64,000 nucleotides of DNA from Acholeplasma hippikon (GTDB taxonomy: Bacteria > Bacillota_I > Bacilli_A > Acholeplasmatales > Acholeplasmataceae), in contig NZ_LR215050.1 in NCBI RefSeq assembly GCF_900660755.1, positions 62,001 through 126,000 of the forward strand. The letters are read 5' to 3'. A program made the position numbers and the translations under genes. The notes under the pieces were generated by a model that searched no databases, was not told the origin of the DNA, and saw only the letters and a list, made by a program, of their open reading frames with translations. Each line of letters starts with the position of its first letter. Position 1 is the first letter of the stretch. This document shows, in pieces, positions 51,369 through 61,700 of the stretch.

Positions 51369-52076
51369 ATGAAGAAAGACTTTATTAAAGCTTTGGATGT
51401 GGATAAGACATATAAAGTTGGCGAAATTGAAATTGAGGCATTAAAAAAGATGTCTTTTTCGATTGATGAAGGAGAATTAGTAGTTATTGTTGGACCAAGT
51501 GGTGCAGGTAAAACGACTTTATTAAACTTACTTGGTGGAATGGATACTTTAACTAGGGGCTCTTTAATCGTTGATGATAAAGACTTACGTGATCTTAATT
51601 CAAGAAAATTAACACTATATCGCAGAACAGATGTTGGATTTGTCTTCCAGTTTTATAACTTAATGCCCAATTTAACTGCATTAGAAAATATTGAATTAGC
51701 AATTGAAGTGACAAAAGATGCACTTGATGCTAAAGAAATGTTACATAAAGTCGGGTTAAAAGATAGAATGCATAATTTCCCTTCACAATTATCGGGTGGG
51801 GAACAACAAAGAGTATCAATCGCAAGAGCATTAGCTAAAAACCCTAAATTAGTATTATGTGATGAACCAACTGGGGCACTTGATTATGTAACCGGAAAAT
51901 CAATTTTAGGGCTATTATCAGATGTTGCTAGAGTTGATCATAAAACGGTTGTTATTGTGACACATAATAGTGCATTAAAAGATATGGCAGATAAAGTCAT
52001 TTATGTAAAAAATGGAACTGTTGAACACATGGTTAAAAATGATAGACCACTAGATATCAGTGAAATTGAGTGGTAA
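51369..52076 (+). CDS. ABC transporter ATP-binding protein (MacB/LolD type)
   Basis: 235 aa: Walker [11 protein letters not shown]-loop [11 protein letters not shown], signature LSGGEQQR, Walker [14 protein letters not shown] and H-loop VTHNS. The typical MacB-type VGFVFQxYNL sequence is present. It pairs with the large FtsX-type permease downstream. GGTGGGG lies before the ATG. Confidence 0.93.
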   Translation: MKKDFIKALDVDKTYKVGEIEIEALKKMSFSIDEGELVVIVGPSGAGKTTLLNLLGGMDTLTRGSLIVDDKDLRDLNSRKLTLYRRTDVGFVFQFYNLMPNLTALENIELAIEVTKDALDAKEMLHKVGLKDRMHNFPSQLSGGEQQRVSIARALAKNPKLVLCDEPTGALDYVTGKSILGLLSDVARVDHKTVVIVTHNSALKDMADKVIYVKNGTVEHMVKNDRPLDISEIEW

Positions 52077-52119
52077 TTCTTATAAAAACTAACAATGTTC
52101 AAAGTAAGGGCGGGTGGGT

Positions 52120-53886
52120 ATGAAAACATATATTAAATTATTGTTTCGAACACTAAAAAGTCAATTAACCAGAATGTTAGTAATCGCATCGATTATTGCA
52201 GTCGGTGTGGCTCTTTCTACTGGTTTAGGCAGTCTACCTGCACAATTAGAAGAATCTTTTAATGATTACTATAAAGAAGTGAATTTTCCAGATTTAATTA
52301 TTAAAGCTAAAACGCAAACTGGAATAAGTGAAGCGGATATTAACACGATTACCTCATTACCTTTTGTAGAAAGTTTTGATACATTAATTGAAATGGATAT
52401 GGCAGATGGATTCCGTATTTATATGATGGACCCAATCTTACAACATACAAATAAACTAAAACTCTTACAAGGTAGATACCCAAGAAGCAATACAGAAGTC
52501 TTAGTAGAAAAATCTACCAAATGGATTAAAGCGTATGAAGTAGAAGATGAAATTACTTATCAAGGACAAACTTTAACGGTTGTAGGTATTGTAGAAAATC
52601 CACTTTTAATTTTCCAAGAAGAAATTCCTAGTAATTTAGATGGTAAAGCCTTAGAAACTGTGATTTATTTTGATACTAATTATCGTACTTTACCAATTAC
52701 AACAGATCTTTATATAAAGTTTAATATCAAAGAATCAAACTTCAGTGTAGCTTATATGAATAAAGTTGAAGCTCATGTTAATGAGATTAAAACTATCATA
52801 TCTACTGATTTAGCTTATTTAACTAAAAATGAAATGATTACCCATGTGGCAGTAGATGCTAATATCGAAAAAATGGAAGTCATTAGTGCAATCTTCCCTG
52901 TTTTCTTTACAATTGTCATTATTATTGTATCTTTAACAACAATGACAAGAATGATTGAAGATGACAGATTAATTGCAGGATCATTCTTATCATTAGGGTA
53001 TAGTCTTGCAAAAATTCAATTTAGATATTATTTTGTTGCTATACTTGCAGGATTTATAGGCGCCTTTATTGGGATTACATTAGGTTATGAAACACTGGCA
53101 AAATTAATATATAATGCGTTTAATCAGTTAGTCGTGATGCCACCATTAACAGATACAGTTCATGTTGGATTTGGGATTATCATTTCAGCAGTGTTATTAG
53201 TAGCAATGTTAATTACTATTGCCTTAATTTCTCATCAGTTATTTAAGGAAAAACCGGCTAATTTATTAAAGTATAAGAGTCCAAAACCAGGAAGTAAGTT
53301 ATTCTTAGAGAGAATACCTTTTATTTGGAAACATTTAAAGTTTAAATACAAATCCACATTAAGAAATATCTTTAGATACCCAACACACTTTTTCATGACA
53401 GTATTTTCAATTATGGGGGCAACAATCTTAGTGTTTGCAGGGTTTGGCTTATTTGATAATACACAAGTTATTGAGGATGGTAGTTCAAGTTCAATTGAAT
53501 TAATTGCCTTAATTGTTTTACTATCAGCCGCAGCTTTAAGTATTTTAGTAACCTTTAATTTAACAAATATGAATATTGAAGAAAGAAAAAGAGAAATTGC
53601 TACTTTGAAAGTATTAGGGTATACAAAGTTAGAAGTTTCTGGTTATATCTTTAGAGAAATATTTATAATCTCACTTTTAGGTATTTTAATTGGCTTACCA
53701 CTAGGCTATGTATTCTTAGGCTATGCCTTAGATTATATTGTTTATGGTACGGTTGAAAATGTAACGATTCAAACATGGATTCTTACACCGATTTTATCGG
53801 TAATCTTTATTATCATTACAGATATTTTACTGTTTGGAAAGATTAATAAGATAGATATGAATGCTTCACTTAAATCAAATGAGTAA
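52120..53886 (+). CDS. ABC transporter permease, FtsX family, two permease units
   Basis: About 588 aa; ATG 52120 follows a G-rich ribosome site, GTG 52114 is the alternative. An N-terminal helix (about 17-37) and an extracellular domain of about 230 residues precede three helices (265-285, 310-335 and 355-380). Then comes a second set (about 420-440, 468-490, 515-540 and 555-575), so two FtsX domains are fused. Characteristic coupling motifs are SFLSLGYSLAKIQFRYY and ATLKVLGYTKLEVSGYIFREI. Probably exports a lipid or peptide with the ATPase. Confidence 0.9.
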   Translation: MKTYIKLLFRTLKSQLTRMLVIASIIAVGVALSTGLGSLPAQLEESFNDYYKEVNFPDLIIKAKTQTGISEADINTITSLPFVESFDTLIEMDMADGFRIYMMDPILQHTNKLKLLQGRYPRSNTEVLVEKSTKWIKAYEVEDEITYQGQTLTVVGIVENPLLIFQEEIPSNLDGKALETVIYFDTNYRTLPITTDLYIKFNIKESNFSVAYMNKVEAHVNEIKTIISTDLAYLTKNEMITHVAVDANIEKMEVISAIFPVFFTIVIIIVSLTTMTRMIEDDRLIAGSFLSLGYSLAKIQFRYYFVAILAGFIGAFIGITLGYETLAKLIYNAFNQLVVMPPLTDTVHVGFGIIISAVLLVAMLITIALISHQLFKEKPANLLKYKSPKPGSKLFLERIPFIWKHLKFKYKSTLRNIFRYPTHFFMTVFSIMGATILVFAGFGLFDNTQVIEDGSSSSIELIALIVLLSAAALSILVTFNLTNMNIEERKREIATLKVLGYTKLEVSGYIFREIFIISLLGILIGLPLGYVFLGYALDYIVYGTVENVTIQTWILTPILSVIFIIITDILLFGKINKIDMNASLKSNE

Positions 53887-53899
53887 CTTACAATAATAG

Positions 53900-53928
53900 T
53901 TGACATCACTTGGAAATTAACTTATAAT
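53900..53928 (+). promoter_or_regulatory. Perfect consensus sigma-A promoter
   Basis: TTGACA (53900-53905), exactly 17 bp, TATAAT (53923-53928), 27 bp before the EIIA start. It is the only full-consensus promoter I found here. The start site would be near 53935, leaving a short leader that holds the AAGGAG ribosome site. Confidence 0.88.
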
Positions 53929-53954
53929 CAATTGCGTTTTGTTAAGGAGAACAT

Positions 53955-54407
53955 ATGAAATTATTACAACTTGAACACATTGAGTTTGACGTAACTGTAG
54001 AAAATAAAGATGCTTTATTTACTTATTTAGCAAATAAACTTTATGATCTAAATCGTGTTACTGGAGCTAATGAAATTAAAGAAGCATTATTAAAAAGAGA
54101 AAAAGATATCTCAACAGGTGTTGGTGATGGCATTGGTATTCCTCATACAAAAGATTCATCTGTCTTATTTCCAACGGTTCTTTATCTTCGTTTAAAAGAA
54201 GTTGTTCCTTATGAAGCACTTGATGGTATTTCGGTTAAAGATGTTTTCTGTATTGTGATGCCAACAAGCTATAATAAAGAACATTTAGTCATTTTATCTA
54301 AGATTGCTCAAGCATTATTAGATGAAACAAAAGCAAAGTTAATTAGAACTGAAGAAAATAAAGAAGTTGTTTTTGAAGCGCTAAAGAAAGAAATTATGAG
54401 TGTATGA
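53955..54407 (+). CDS. PTS EIIA component, fructose/mannitol type
   Basis: 150 aa PTS_EIIA_2 domain. GVGDGIGIPHTKDSSV (about 55-70) holds the phosphorylated His. No EIIB or EIIC gene is next to it, so it may work with a distant transporter or act as a regulatory EIIA. It is transcribed from the consensus promoter upstream and overlaps the next gene (ATGA). It would receive phosphate through HPr from EI, encoded by the ptsI gene at 62016-63731. Confidence 0.9.
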   Translation: MKLLQLEHIEFDVTVENKDALFTYLANKLYDLNRVTGANEIKEALLKREKDISTGVGDGIGIPHTKDSSVLFPTVLYLRLKEVVPYEALDGISVKDVFCIVMPTSYNKEHLVILSKIAQALLDETKAKLIRTEENKEVVFEALKKEIMSV

Positions 54408-54907
54408 AACTAGATTTTTGGTTCGACTTTAATTGTGATTCTTATGAGTCATTAAAGTCTTTCAAAGAAGCTTTTGATTCATTTAAAAATAAAGATGAAG
54501 TAACAGTAAGTTTTCGTTCTATTAATTTTAATGATTCTACGAAGTTTCATGAGACTTATCAATTCTTAAAGAAAAAAGGATTAAAATTAGAAGTCTTATT
54601 AGATTTATTCTGTGACTATATGCATAAAGTTTCAATTAATGAAGCGATAAAAAACATTTCAGATAAATATCAAGTGAGTTTAGATGAGTTAGTACTTAAC
54701 CTTGAAACTGAAAAGAGTAAGAAAGTCATTAATAATCATATGGAACATGCGAGTCTACAAAAAATTAATCAAGTTCCAACGATAACGATGTCCCATGGGT
54801 ATAAACTTGTAGGTGTTTTATCAAAAGAAGAAATAAAAGAAACACTGATTCAGATGTATGAAAAGGACGCAGGTATCGAATATTGTGAAGAAAATTGTGA
54901 AAGATGA
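54404..54907 (+). CDS. DsbA-family (FrnE-like) thioredoxin-fold protein lacking CxxC
   Basis: 167 aa, no signal peptide. WFDFNCDSYESLKSF at the N-terminus is where DsbA/FrnE proteins have FxCPxC: the first Cys is kept, the second replaced by Tyr. QVPTITMSHGYKLVG (about 125) is the cis-Pro loop. The C-terminus YCEENCER carries a CxxxC pair. It may therefore use unusual cysteines or be a binding rather than redox protein. Translationally coupled to the EIIA gene; a terminator follows its stop. Confidence 0.7.
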   Translation: MKLDFWFDFNCDSYESLKSFKEAFDSFKNKDEVTVSFRSINFNDSTKFHETYQFLKKKGLKLEVLLDLFCDYMHKVSINEAIKNISDKYQVSLDELVLNLETEKSKKVINNHMEHASLQKINQVPTITMSHGYKLVGVLSKEEIKETLIQMYEKDAGIEYCEENCER

Positions 54908-54928
54908 TGTGAATGTCATCTTTTTTTT
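54901..54928 (+). terminator. Rho-independent terminator
   Basis: AGATGA and TCATCT pair around GTGAATG; eight T residues follow. Confidence 0.8.
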
Positions 54929-55005
54929 GTATTATTCACAATTCTAAAATATTATATGGTATACTTAACAAGGCTTAAAAAAATGTAATAGAAATTAGGG
55001 ATAGA

Positions 55006-56631
55006 ATGTCACTTTTATTTAATGATTTACCAATTTTAGATACAACAAAGGAAGCGTTGAATCAATTAGGGTTTACAACACCTACACCGATTCAAGCATT
55101 AGCAATTCCAAAGATGATTGAAGGACTTGACTTAATCGGTCAAGCGCAAACAGGAACAGGAAAAACTTTTGCCTACGCAATTCCTATGGTCGAAAAGACT
55201 GATACAACAAAGAAAGTTACGCAAGGATTAATCTTAACTCCAACAAGAGAATTAACGATGCAAGTTTATAAAGAAATTTTAAAACTTGTTAAGTTCTACC
55301 CTTCCTTAAAAGTAACAACCATTGTTGGCGGAGAGAGTTATGATAAGCAATTTAGAGAATTAGCCAAACACCCTCATATCATTGTAGCAACACCAGGTCG
55401 TATTATCGACCACATCGATAGAAAAACTGTTGATCTATCAAATGTTAACACATTAACATTAGACGAAGCAGACGAAATGTTGAAGATGGGATTCCAAGAA
55501 GACTTAGAACGCATCTTACAATCATTACCAGAAGAACGCCAAACTGTATTATTCTCAGCAACATTACCTGCATTCATTAAAAAGATTGCAAGTCAATACC
55601 AAAAGAATCCAGAATTCTTAAAAGTAGAAGCTGAAACATTAACAGTTGATCGTATTACTCAAGGATACTTCCTTGTAAAAGATGAAGATAGACCTAATCT
55701 ATTAGTTAGACTATTAGATATGGAAAATCCAAAAACAGCAATTATTTTCGCGAACACTAAAGCTGATGTTGATAAGATTGCTGCTTCATTACAAGATGCT
55801 AAATTCACTGCCGATGCATTACATGGTGATTTAAAGCAATCTCAAAGAAATTATGTAATGAGCAGATTTAGAAATAAACAATTATCACTTTTAATCGCAA
55901 CTGATGTTGCTGCTCGTGGTTTAGACATCTCAGATGTTGAACTTGTTATTAACTATGACTTACCACAACAAGACGAAGTTTATGTTCACCGTATTGGTAG
56001 AACAGGCCGTGCAGGTAAGAAAGGTAAAGCTTACTCATTCGTTACACCACGTAAACGTAGAATGATTGAAGTATTATCTAAATTCATCAAGACTGATATT
56101 AAGAAGTTAGAATTCCCAGATGAAAATGCAATCTACAAACAAAGAATTAAAGCATTTAAAAATGAATTAAAAGCTTTAATGGCTGAAGAAGTGCCAAATC
56201 ATATGGAATTATTAAATGAATTCTTAACAGATGAACAAATGAAAGATCATTTATTAAATACTTTATTAAATCAAATCGTTCCAGTTAAGAAAGAATACCC
56301 TGAATTAGCACCAGTGGTAGAAAGATCAAGAAGAACTGAAACATCAAGAAATGATCGTCGTAAAGGTGAAAAATCAGATGCACCAAAACGTACAGGTAAA
56401 TATGAAGACTTTATCATTAACTTAGGTAAGAAAGATGGTATGACACCTCAAAACTTATTCAAAGTATTAGAAAAAGAATTCGGAATTTATTCTAAGAATG
56501 TTGGTGACATCAAGCACTTATCTGGAGAAACAATCTTCGGTATTAAATCAGAAGTTGTTAACAAATTAAGAAAAGATAAGGCTGTAAATTACCAAGGTAA
56601 AAAAGTTACAGTTAAAAATTTCAAACGATAA
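55006..56631 (+). CDS. DEAD-box RNA helicase with DbpA-type RNA-binding domain
   Basis: 541 aa. All helicase motifs are present in order: Q motif TPTPIQALAIP, I AQTGTGKT, Ia PTRELT, II DEAD, III SAT, V DVAARGLD and VI HRIGRTGRAG. After a basic linker rich in Arg/Lys (about 440-465) a C-terminal DbpA/CsdA-type RNA-binding domain (467-541, YEDFIINLGKKDGMTPQNL) follows. Resembles CshA/DeaD helicases of ribosome assembly and mRNA decay. Monocistronic, with its own terminator. Confidence 0.93.
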   Translation: MSLLFNDLPILDTTKEALNQLGFTTPTPIQALAIPKMIEGLDLIGQAQTGTGKTFAYAIPMVEKTDTTKKVTQGLILTPTRELTMQVYKEILKLVKFYPSLKVTTIVGGESYDKQFRELAKHPHIIVATPGRIIDHIDRKTVDLSNVNTLTLDEADEMLKMGFQEDLERILQSLPEERQTVLFSATLPAFIKKIASQYQKNPEFLKVEAETLTVDRITQGYFLVKDEDRPNLLVRLLDMENPKTAIIFANTKADVDKIAASLQDAKFTADALHGDLKQSQRNYVMSRFRNKQLSLLIATDVAARGLDISDVELVINYDLPQQDEVYVHRIGRTGRAGKKGKAYSFVTPRKRRMIEVLSKFIKTDIKKLEFPDENAIYKQRIKAFKNELKALMAEEVPNHMELLNEFLTDEQMKDHLLNTLLNQIVPVKKEYPELAPVVERSRRTETSRNDRRKGEKSDAPKRTGKYEDFIINLGKKDGMTPQNLFKVLEKEFGIYSKNVGDIKHLSGETIFGIKSEVVNKLRKDKAVNYQGKKVTVKNFKR

Positions 56632-56637
56632 AAAGAT

Positions 56638-56667
56638 AGCATGAGTTAAGCCCTCATGCTTTTTTTA
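56638..56667 (+). terminator. Rho-independent terminator
   Basis: AGCATGAG and CTCATGCT enclose TTAAGCC and precede seven T residues. It separates the helicase gene from the jet operon. Confidence 0.9.
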
Positions 56668-56759
56668 TATTTATATTTAAATATAGCGCTTTCTAAAAAA
56701 TAGATATTCAGTCAAAAACATGTTACAATATGGAAGTATAGAACATTAGGAGGAATACT

Positions 56760-58136
56760 GTGGCAAATTTATTTGATCATATACCAGATACTTTATTCAA
56801 CGTATTGTCCTCCCCTAATAAAAAAATATATGTAGACTGTTTATTCATCATTTATGATGCGACAAACTCAATTGAAGATGCTTTCCAAGGTGAACGTAAC
56901 TTTGTTATTGGGAAGTTAGTAGATTATTTTGATGAAGTAAAAGAGTCCTTTGAGGTTGAAAACGAAGAAGCTTCTACATCACGTCAAAAGTCTGTTGCAG
57001 TTATTAATACATTAAAGGCCAATGGCTGGTTAGGGGAAGAAGAGTTAGGCGACTATAAGACTTCCTTAAATTTATTTGACTACTCAATTAAAATATTAGA
57101 TCTTTTAAAGAAAATTTTAGAACAAGAAAATATGGAATACACTGGTGAAATATATACAGTTTATTCTCTTTTATCATCTTTTGATATCGATGAAGGTTTA
57201 ACAATCATCGAACAATCCTACAAAAAGATTGATGATGTGTTAAGAAAACTAAAAACTTTAAAAGCAAATATTTATCGTTATTACTATGACTTAGTTCAAT
57301 CTCACAAAAATGATGATTTACATGAAGTATTAGAAAGACTATTAGTAGACTATAAAACAAATTTCTTTGATAGTGCGTACTACCAATTAAAGACAACAGA
57401 CTCATTACCAAGATATAAACGCAGTATCATGGAAAACATTAATAAGATTTATCAAAATGATAGTTATTTAGAATTAATGGCAAATCAAGTCTTAAAACAA
57501 AGAAAAAAGACAGAATATAATGATGCCTTTGATTATGTTGAATCAAAAATTAGATATATTAAAGATTCAATCGATGCGATTGAATACTTAGTGAGTGCAA
57601 TTGATGAGAAAAACGAATTATACATCAATGCAGCTGCATCAAAGATTATGTTCTTAACAAATACGTCAGAAGATTTAGAAGGATTGTTAAATAGACTATT
57701 TAAGATTATCTTAAAAGAAAAAGAGTTTGATTACTCTAAAATCTTTAATTTAGTAAGAGCAAGAAACTTAGACGATAACTCACTACAAACGGTGCGTCGA
57801 CCAAGAGTGGATGCAATTGCTGAAGAAGTAAACTATCAACAAGAAATTTCAGAAGAAGTTAAAGAACAAAAACTTGCAGCAATGATGAAAGCAAATCGCT
57901 TTAATAAGAGTGAAATTAATAAGTTTGTTGATTTATTATTGGATGGAAGAGATTATATTAAGGCTTCAGAAATTAATGTTGAAGATAATGAAGACTTCGT
58001 TAAATTAATCTTAATCTTCTTATTCAGTAAATCGGTTGGAATGAAATATGACGTCAGATTATTAAACTATGATGTGAGAATCGGGCAAATTAAGTTCCAA
58101 GAATTTGAAATTTATAAGAAGGGGTTAAGAAGATGA
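56760..58136 (+). CDS. jetA: Wadjet JetA-like / MukF-like kleisin
   Basis: 458 aa, GTG start behind AGGAGG. The N-terminus LFDHIPDTLFNVLSSPNKKIYVDCLFIIYD matches the JetA (former DUF5716) family. A winged-helix-like region follows (about 1-120), then long helices (about 120-330) and a C-terminal winged-helix-type region (about 370-458). As the kleisin it would bridge the two ATPase heads of JetC and bind JetB. Overlaps jetB by 4 bp (ATGA). A TTACAAT -10 lies near 56723. JetD, normally part of the operon, is not present on either side. Confidence 0.85.
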   Translation: MANLFDHIPDTLFNVLSSPNKKIYVDCLFIIYDATNSIEDAFQGERNFVIGKLVDYFDEVKESFEVENEEASTSRQKSVAVINTLKANGWLGEEELGDYKTSLNLFDYSIKILDLLKKILEQENMEYTGEIYTVYSLLSSFDIDEGLTIIEQSYKKIDDVLRKLKTLKANIYRYYYDLVQSHKNDDLHEVLERLLVDYKTNFFDSAYYQLKTTDSLPRYKRSIMENINKIYQNDSYLELMANQVLKQRKKTEYNDAFDYVESKIRYIKDSIDAIEYLVSAIDEKNELYINAAASKIMFLTNTSEDLEGLLNRLFKIILKEKEFDYSKIFNLVRARNLDDNSLQTVRRPRVDAIAEEVNYQQEISEEVKEQKLAAMMKANRFNKSEINKFVDLLLDGRDYIKASEINVEDNEDFVKLILIFLFSKSVGMKYDVRLLNYDVRIGQIKFQEFEIYKKGLRR

Positions 58137-58771
58137 TTGCGAAAAGTGCTGCATTAAAACAACTATTTGAAGAAATGGCTCAATTAAAAGAAGCCGAAAA
58201 ACAAACTTTCTCAAGAGTCGTTAATAAATTATTCCAAGTTAACTACATTACAAGAAAAAAGATTGCAGATGCGAATGATTATCGTTTTATTCTTGCCTAT
58301 AAGAATGTCTTTGAAGCATACTTTGCGTTAGCTGACTTTGAATTAATGATTGAACGACATGAAGAAGTTGTTTACATTAAAAATGAATCATCATTTAACC
58401 ACTTAAGATTAAAGAAAGAAGAAAGTATCTTACTTTTAATCGTTCGTATGATTTATCAAGCGAAGATGAGTGTTGTTACCTTAGATGAAAACGTAGAGAT
58501 TTATTTATCAGATATTCATAATGAGTTAGCTAAGGTTGGTTACTTAGATAACAAACGTATGACAAAAGATAAATTAAAACCAAGTCTACAATTATTAAAG
58601 AACTATAACATTATTGATTACATGGATAAAAACTTAAGAGATGATGCAAGAATCAAGATTTATCCAACCATTTTATTTGTTGTTAATATTGATAACATTA
58701 AAGATTTATTAGACCACTTAGACCAATACTTACAAGGAGGTAGTGACAATGAAGAAATTGACGAAGATTAA
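58133..58771 (+). CDS. jetB: Wadjet JetB-like / MukE-like subunit (DUF4194 type)
   Basis: 212 aa soluble protein. LFEEMAQLKEAEKQTFSRVVNKLFQVNYITRKK begins a helical N-terminus, followed by two winged-helix-like units. SILLLIVRMIYQ and DKLKPSLQLLKNYNIID are typical of the DUF4194/MukE-like family, with the C-terminal RIKIYPTILFVV strand. It binds the kleisin and DNA in the SMC-like complex. It overlaps jetA and the start of jetC (23 bp), so all three are translationally coupled. Confidence 0.85.
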   Translation: MIAKSAALKQLFEEMAQLKEAEKQTFSRVVNKLFQVNYITRKKIADANDYRFILAYKNVFEAYFALADFELMIERHEEVVYIKNESSFNHLRLKKEESILLLIVRMIYQAKMSVVTLDENVEIYLSDIHNELAKVGYLDNKRMTKDKLKPSLQLLKNYNIIDYMDKNLRDDARIKIYPTILFVVNIDNIKDLLDHLDQYLQGGSDNEEIDED

Positions 58772-61700
58772 GTTAGTCAACTGGCACTTATTCTCTGACC
58801 AAACCATCAAGATTGATGATAATACATTAATTTCTGGTGAAAACGGATCAGGTAAATCAACGTTACTTGATGCACTACAATACTTACTTGTTGGCGCTAA
58901 ATCAGGTGTTAAATTCAATATTGCTGCAACCGATGAAGCACGTCGTAGCTTAGAAGGTTATATTCGTGGAAGAATTGGTGCTGAAAATAAAGAGTACTTA
59001 CGTAACAATGACGTTATTACCCATGTTGCCTTAGAATTTTATGATGAACAACATGATGAACCAAGTATTATCGGCTGTATTTTAGAGTTACCAAAGAATG
59101 GTCACTTAAAAGAAAGATTCTATATCTTAGATAAAGTAAATATCCATGATGGGTTATTTATGGATGGTAAAACACCACGTGATTACCGTTCAATGAAAGC
59201 TTATTTAAAGACTTTACAATTAGATTTAGATCCATTTAACACACAAAAAGAATATCGTGATGCATTAGCCAAATACTTTGGCATTGATGCGAAAAAATAC
59301 GCTAAGATTTTACCTAAAGCCTTAGCATTTAGACCAATTGATTTACAATCATTTGTTTTTGAGTTCTTATTAGATGATGAACCAATTGATATTCAAAGTC
59401 TAAAGAATAATGTCACACAATTAAAACGTGTTGAAGGACAAATTAGATTAGATAGAGAAAAGTTAGAAAAGCTAGACAAGATTGTTAAACTTGGTGAAGG
59501 TTTAAACCAAAACTTAGATCAAATTAAGATTAATGAAATTATGTCTAAAATGGCATTCATTGAAAAACGTGAAGCCTTCTTATCAAGTTCAGAAGATCTA
59601 TTAAATAAGGTGAATGCAAAATATGAAGTCTTAAAGGCTGAAAAAGAAGCATTAGACCAATTAGTAGAAGATAATGATACAGAAATCGTAGAACTTGAAA
59701 GTGCTAAAAATAATGATGATGTCACACGTACATTATCTAACCTTAAAGACCAATTAGAAAAGAAAGGCGAACAATATAACGATCAAAAACGTTTAGTCTC
59801 TGAATTAAAAGAAACATTAAACAGAGAAGTTGAAATTTATCGTGACTTTGTTCAATTAAATCCTTCTGCATCTATTTCAGGCTTCTTAAAATACTACACA
59901 GGTAATGAAGAAAACTCTAAAGTTTTAGACCTAACTAGTTATTTAGAAGGGGCAAATGCTGCAGCTCAAGGATTCCACAGTGCCTTATCTGTTGAAAAAT
60001 TAGAATTAGAAAAACAACGTGGCAATATTTTAGGTGAAATCAATATTGCTCAATCAAGATTAAACGCATTAAAACGTAATGTGAAAACATATCCAAGAAA
60101 TGTTCAACAATTAATTGATGCGATTAATAGTGAATTATCAAGTTACTACCGTAAAGAAATTAGAGTTAGACCTTTATGTGAATTAATTGAGGTTAACGAT
60201 GAATCATGGCGTAATGCATTAGAAGGTTATTTAGGTGGTCAACGCTTTGACTTAATTATTGACCCACTATACTTTAACGATGCATTAGAAGTATATGATC
60301 GCGTAAAAACTGAGTTAGGTATTTATGGTGTTGGTTTAGTAAATACTTCAAAAATTGGAGAATATACAAACCATCAACCAAAATCACTAGCAACAAAAGT
60401 TTCTACGGACCATCCTTATGCTAGAAGCTATGTCAACATGTTAATGGGCTATGTGATTTGTGCAGAAAACTTACAAGACTTAAAAAATCATCAACGTGCA
60501 ATCACTCGCACATGTATGACTTACTCAAACTATACTGCACGTCAAATTAACCCTAAAACATATGAAGTACCTTATATTGGTGCACAAGCAACGATGATGC
60601 AAGTTGAACTTGATCAAAAATTAGTTAATGAATTACAGACTGATTTAAACAAAGTGACTGATTTACTTGATAAGAATCAAAAAGCATTACGCTTATTAAA
60701 CCAATCTAAGTTAAATCATATTGTTTCAACAAATATGGTTCGTTTATTTGATGTTATCAAACAAACAAGAAAAGAATTTGTTGAATTAGAAGAAAAAGTG
60801 AACACACTTTCAAGCAATCCTAAATTTGCTGAATTAGAAAACCAATTAACAGATGCTAAAAATAAGAAACGTCAATTACGTTTAGATTATGATAAGTTAT
60901 CTGATAAGATGGCTGATTTAAGAAGTGAAAAGACAAGAATCTTAGAACAAATTGAAGAAGCAAGAGATTCTTTACAAGAATATCTTGATGAACAAAAGAC
61001 TTGGACTGTTAAATATCCAACATTAATTTCAACAGCTTATAACCAATTTAGCGCATTAAAAGAACGTTACAGCAACAACTATGACATTATCACACGTGAT
61101 TTAAGTCAATCAACTGTTGCGATTCAATCTCAAAATGCAAGAGCTGAAAGTGAAGTTGTTAACTTAATGCGTCAATACATCATTCAGTACCACTTCGGTG
61201 CAGCACCTGAAATTAGTGAACTTATTCACTTTGAAAAGGAAGCTAACCTTATCCGTGATAATAACTTAATGAAGTATGAACAAGAAGCAATTGAGTTAAG
61301 AAAAGCTTCTGAAATTGGATTTAGAGAAGAATTTGTTGGTAAACTACGTGCATCTATTGAAGCTGCTCAAATTCAAATTGAGGAGTTAAACTTAGCTTTA
61401 GAAGGTAAGAAGTTCGGTGCAGATACATATAAACTTACCACTCGTCCTTCTGATAACCCAGAATTTAAAGCATATTATGACATCATTATGGGTAGTGATG
61501 CAATCTTAAGTCACTCACTATTTACTGAAAACTTAACGAAGAAAAATGAAGTTATTTTAATGGAATTATTTAATAGAATTGCTTCATTTGATCCGGAAAA
61601 TGATAAGTTTGCCCTACAGTTCTTAGATTACCGTTACTACATGAGTTATGATATTGAAGTTACATCAGAAAATGGTAATAAATCATTCTTTAGTAAGGTA

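Noticed and set aside
57205-57411. Minus-strand ORFs inside jetA, jetC and other long genes
   Set aside because: Shadows of strongly coding + strand frames without ribosome sites.
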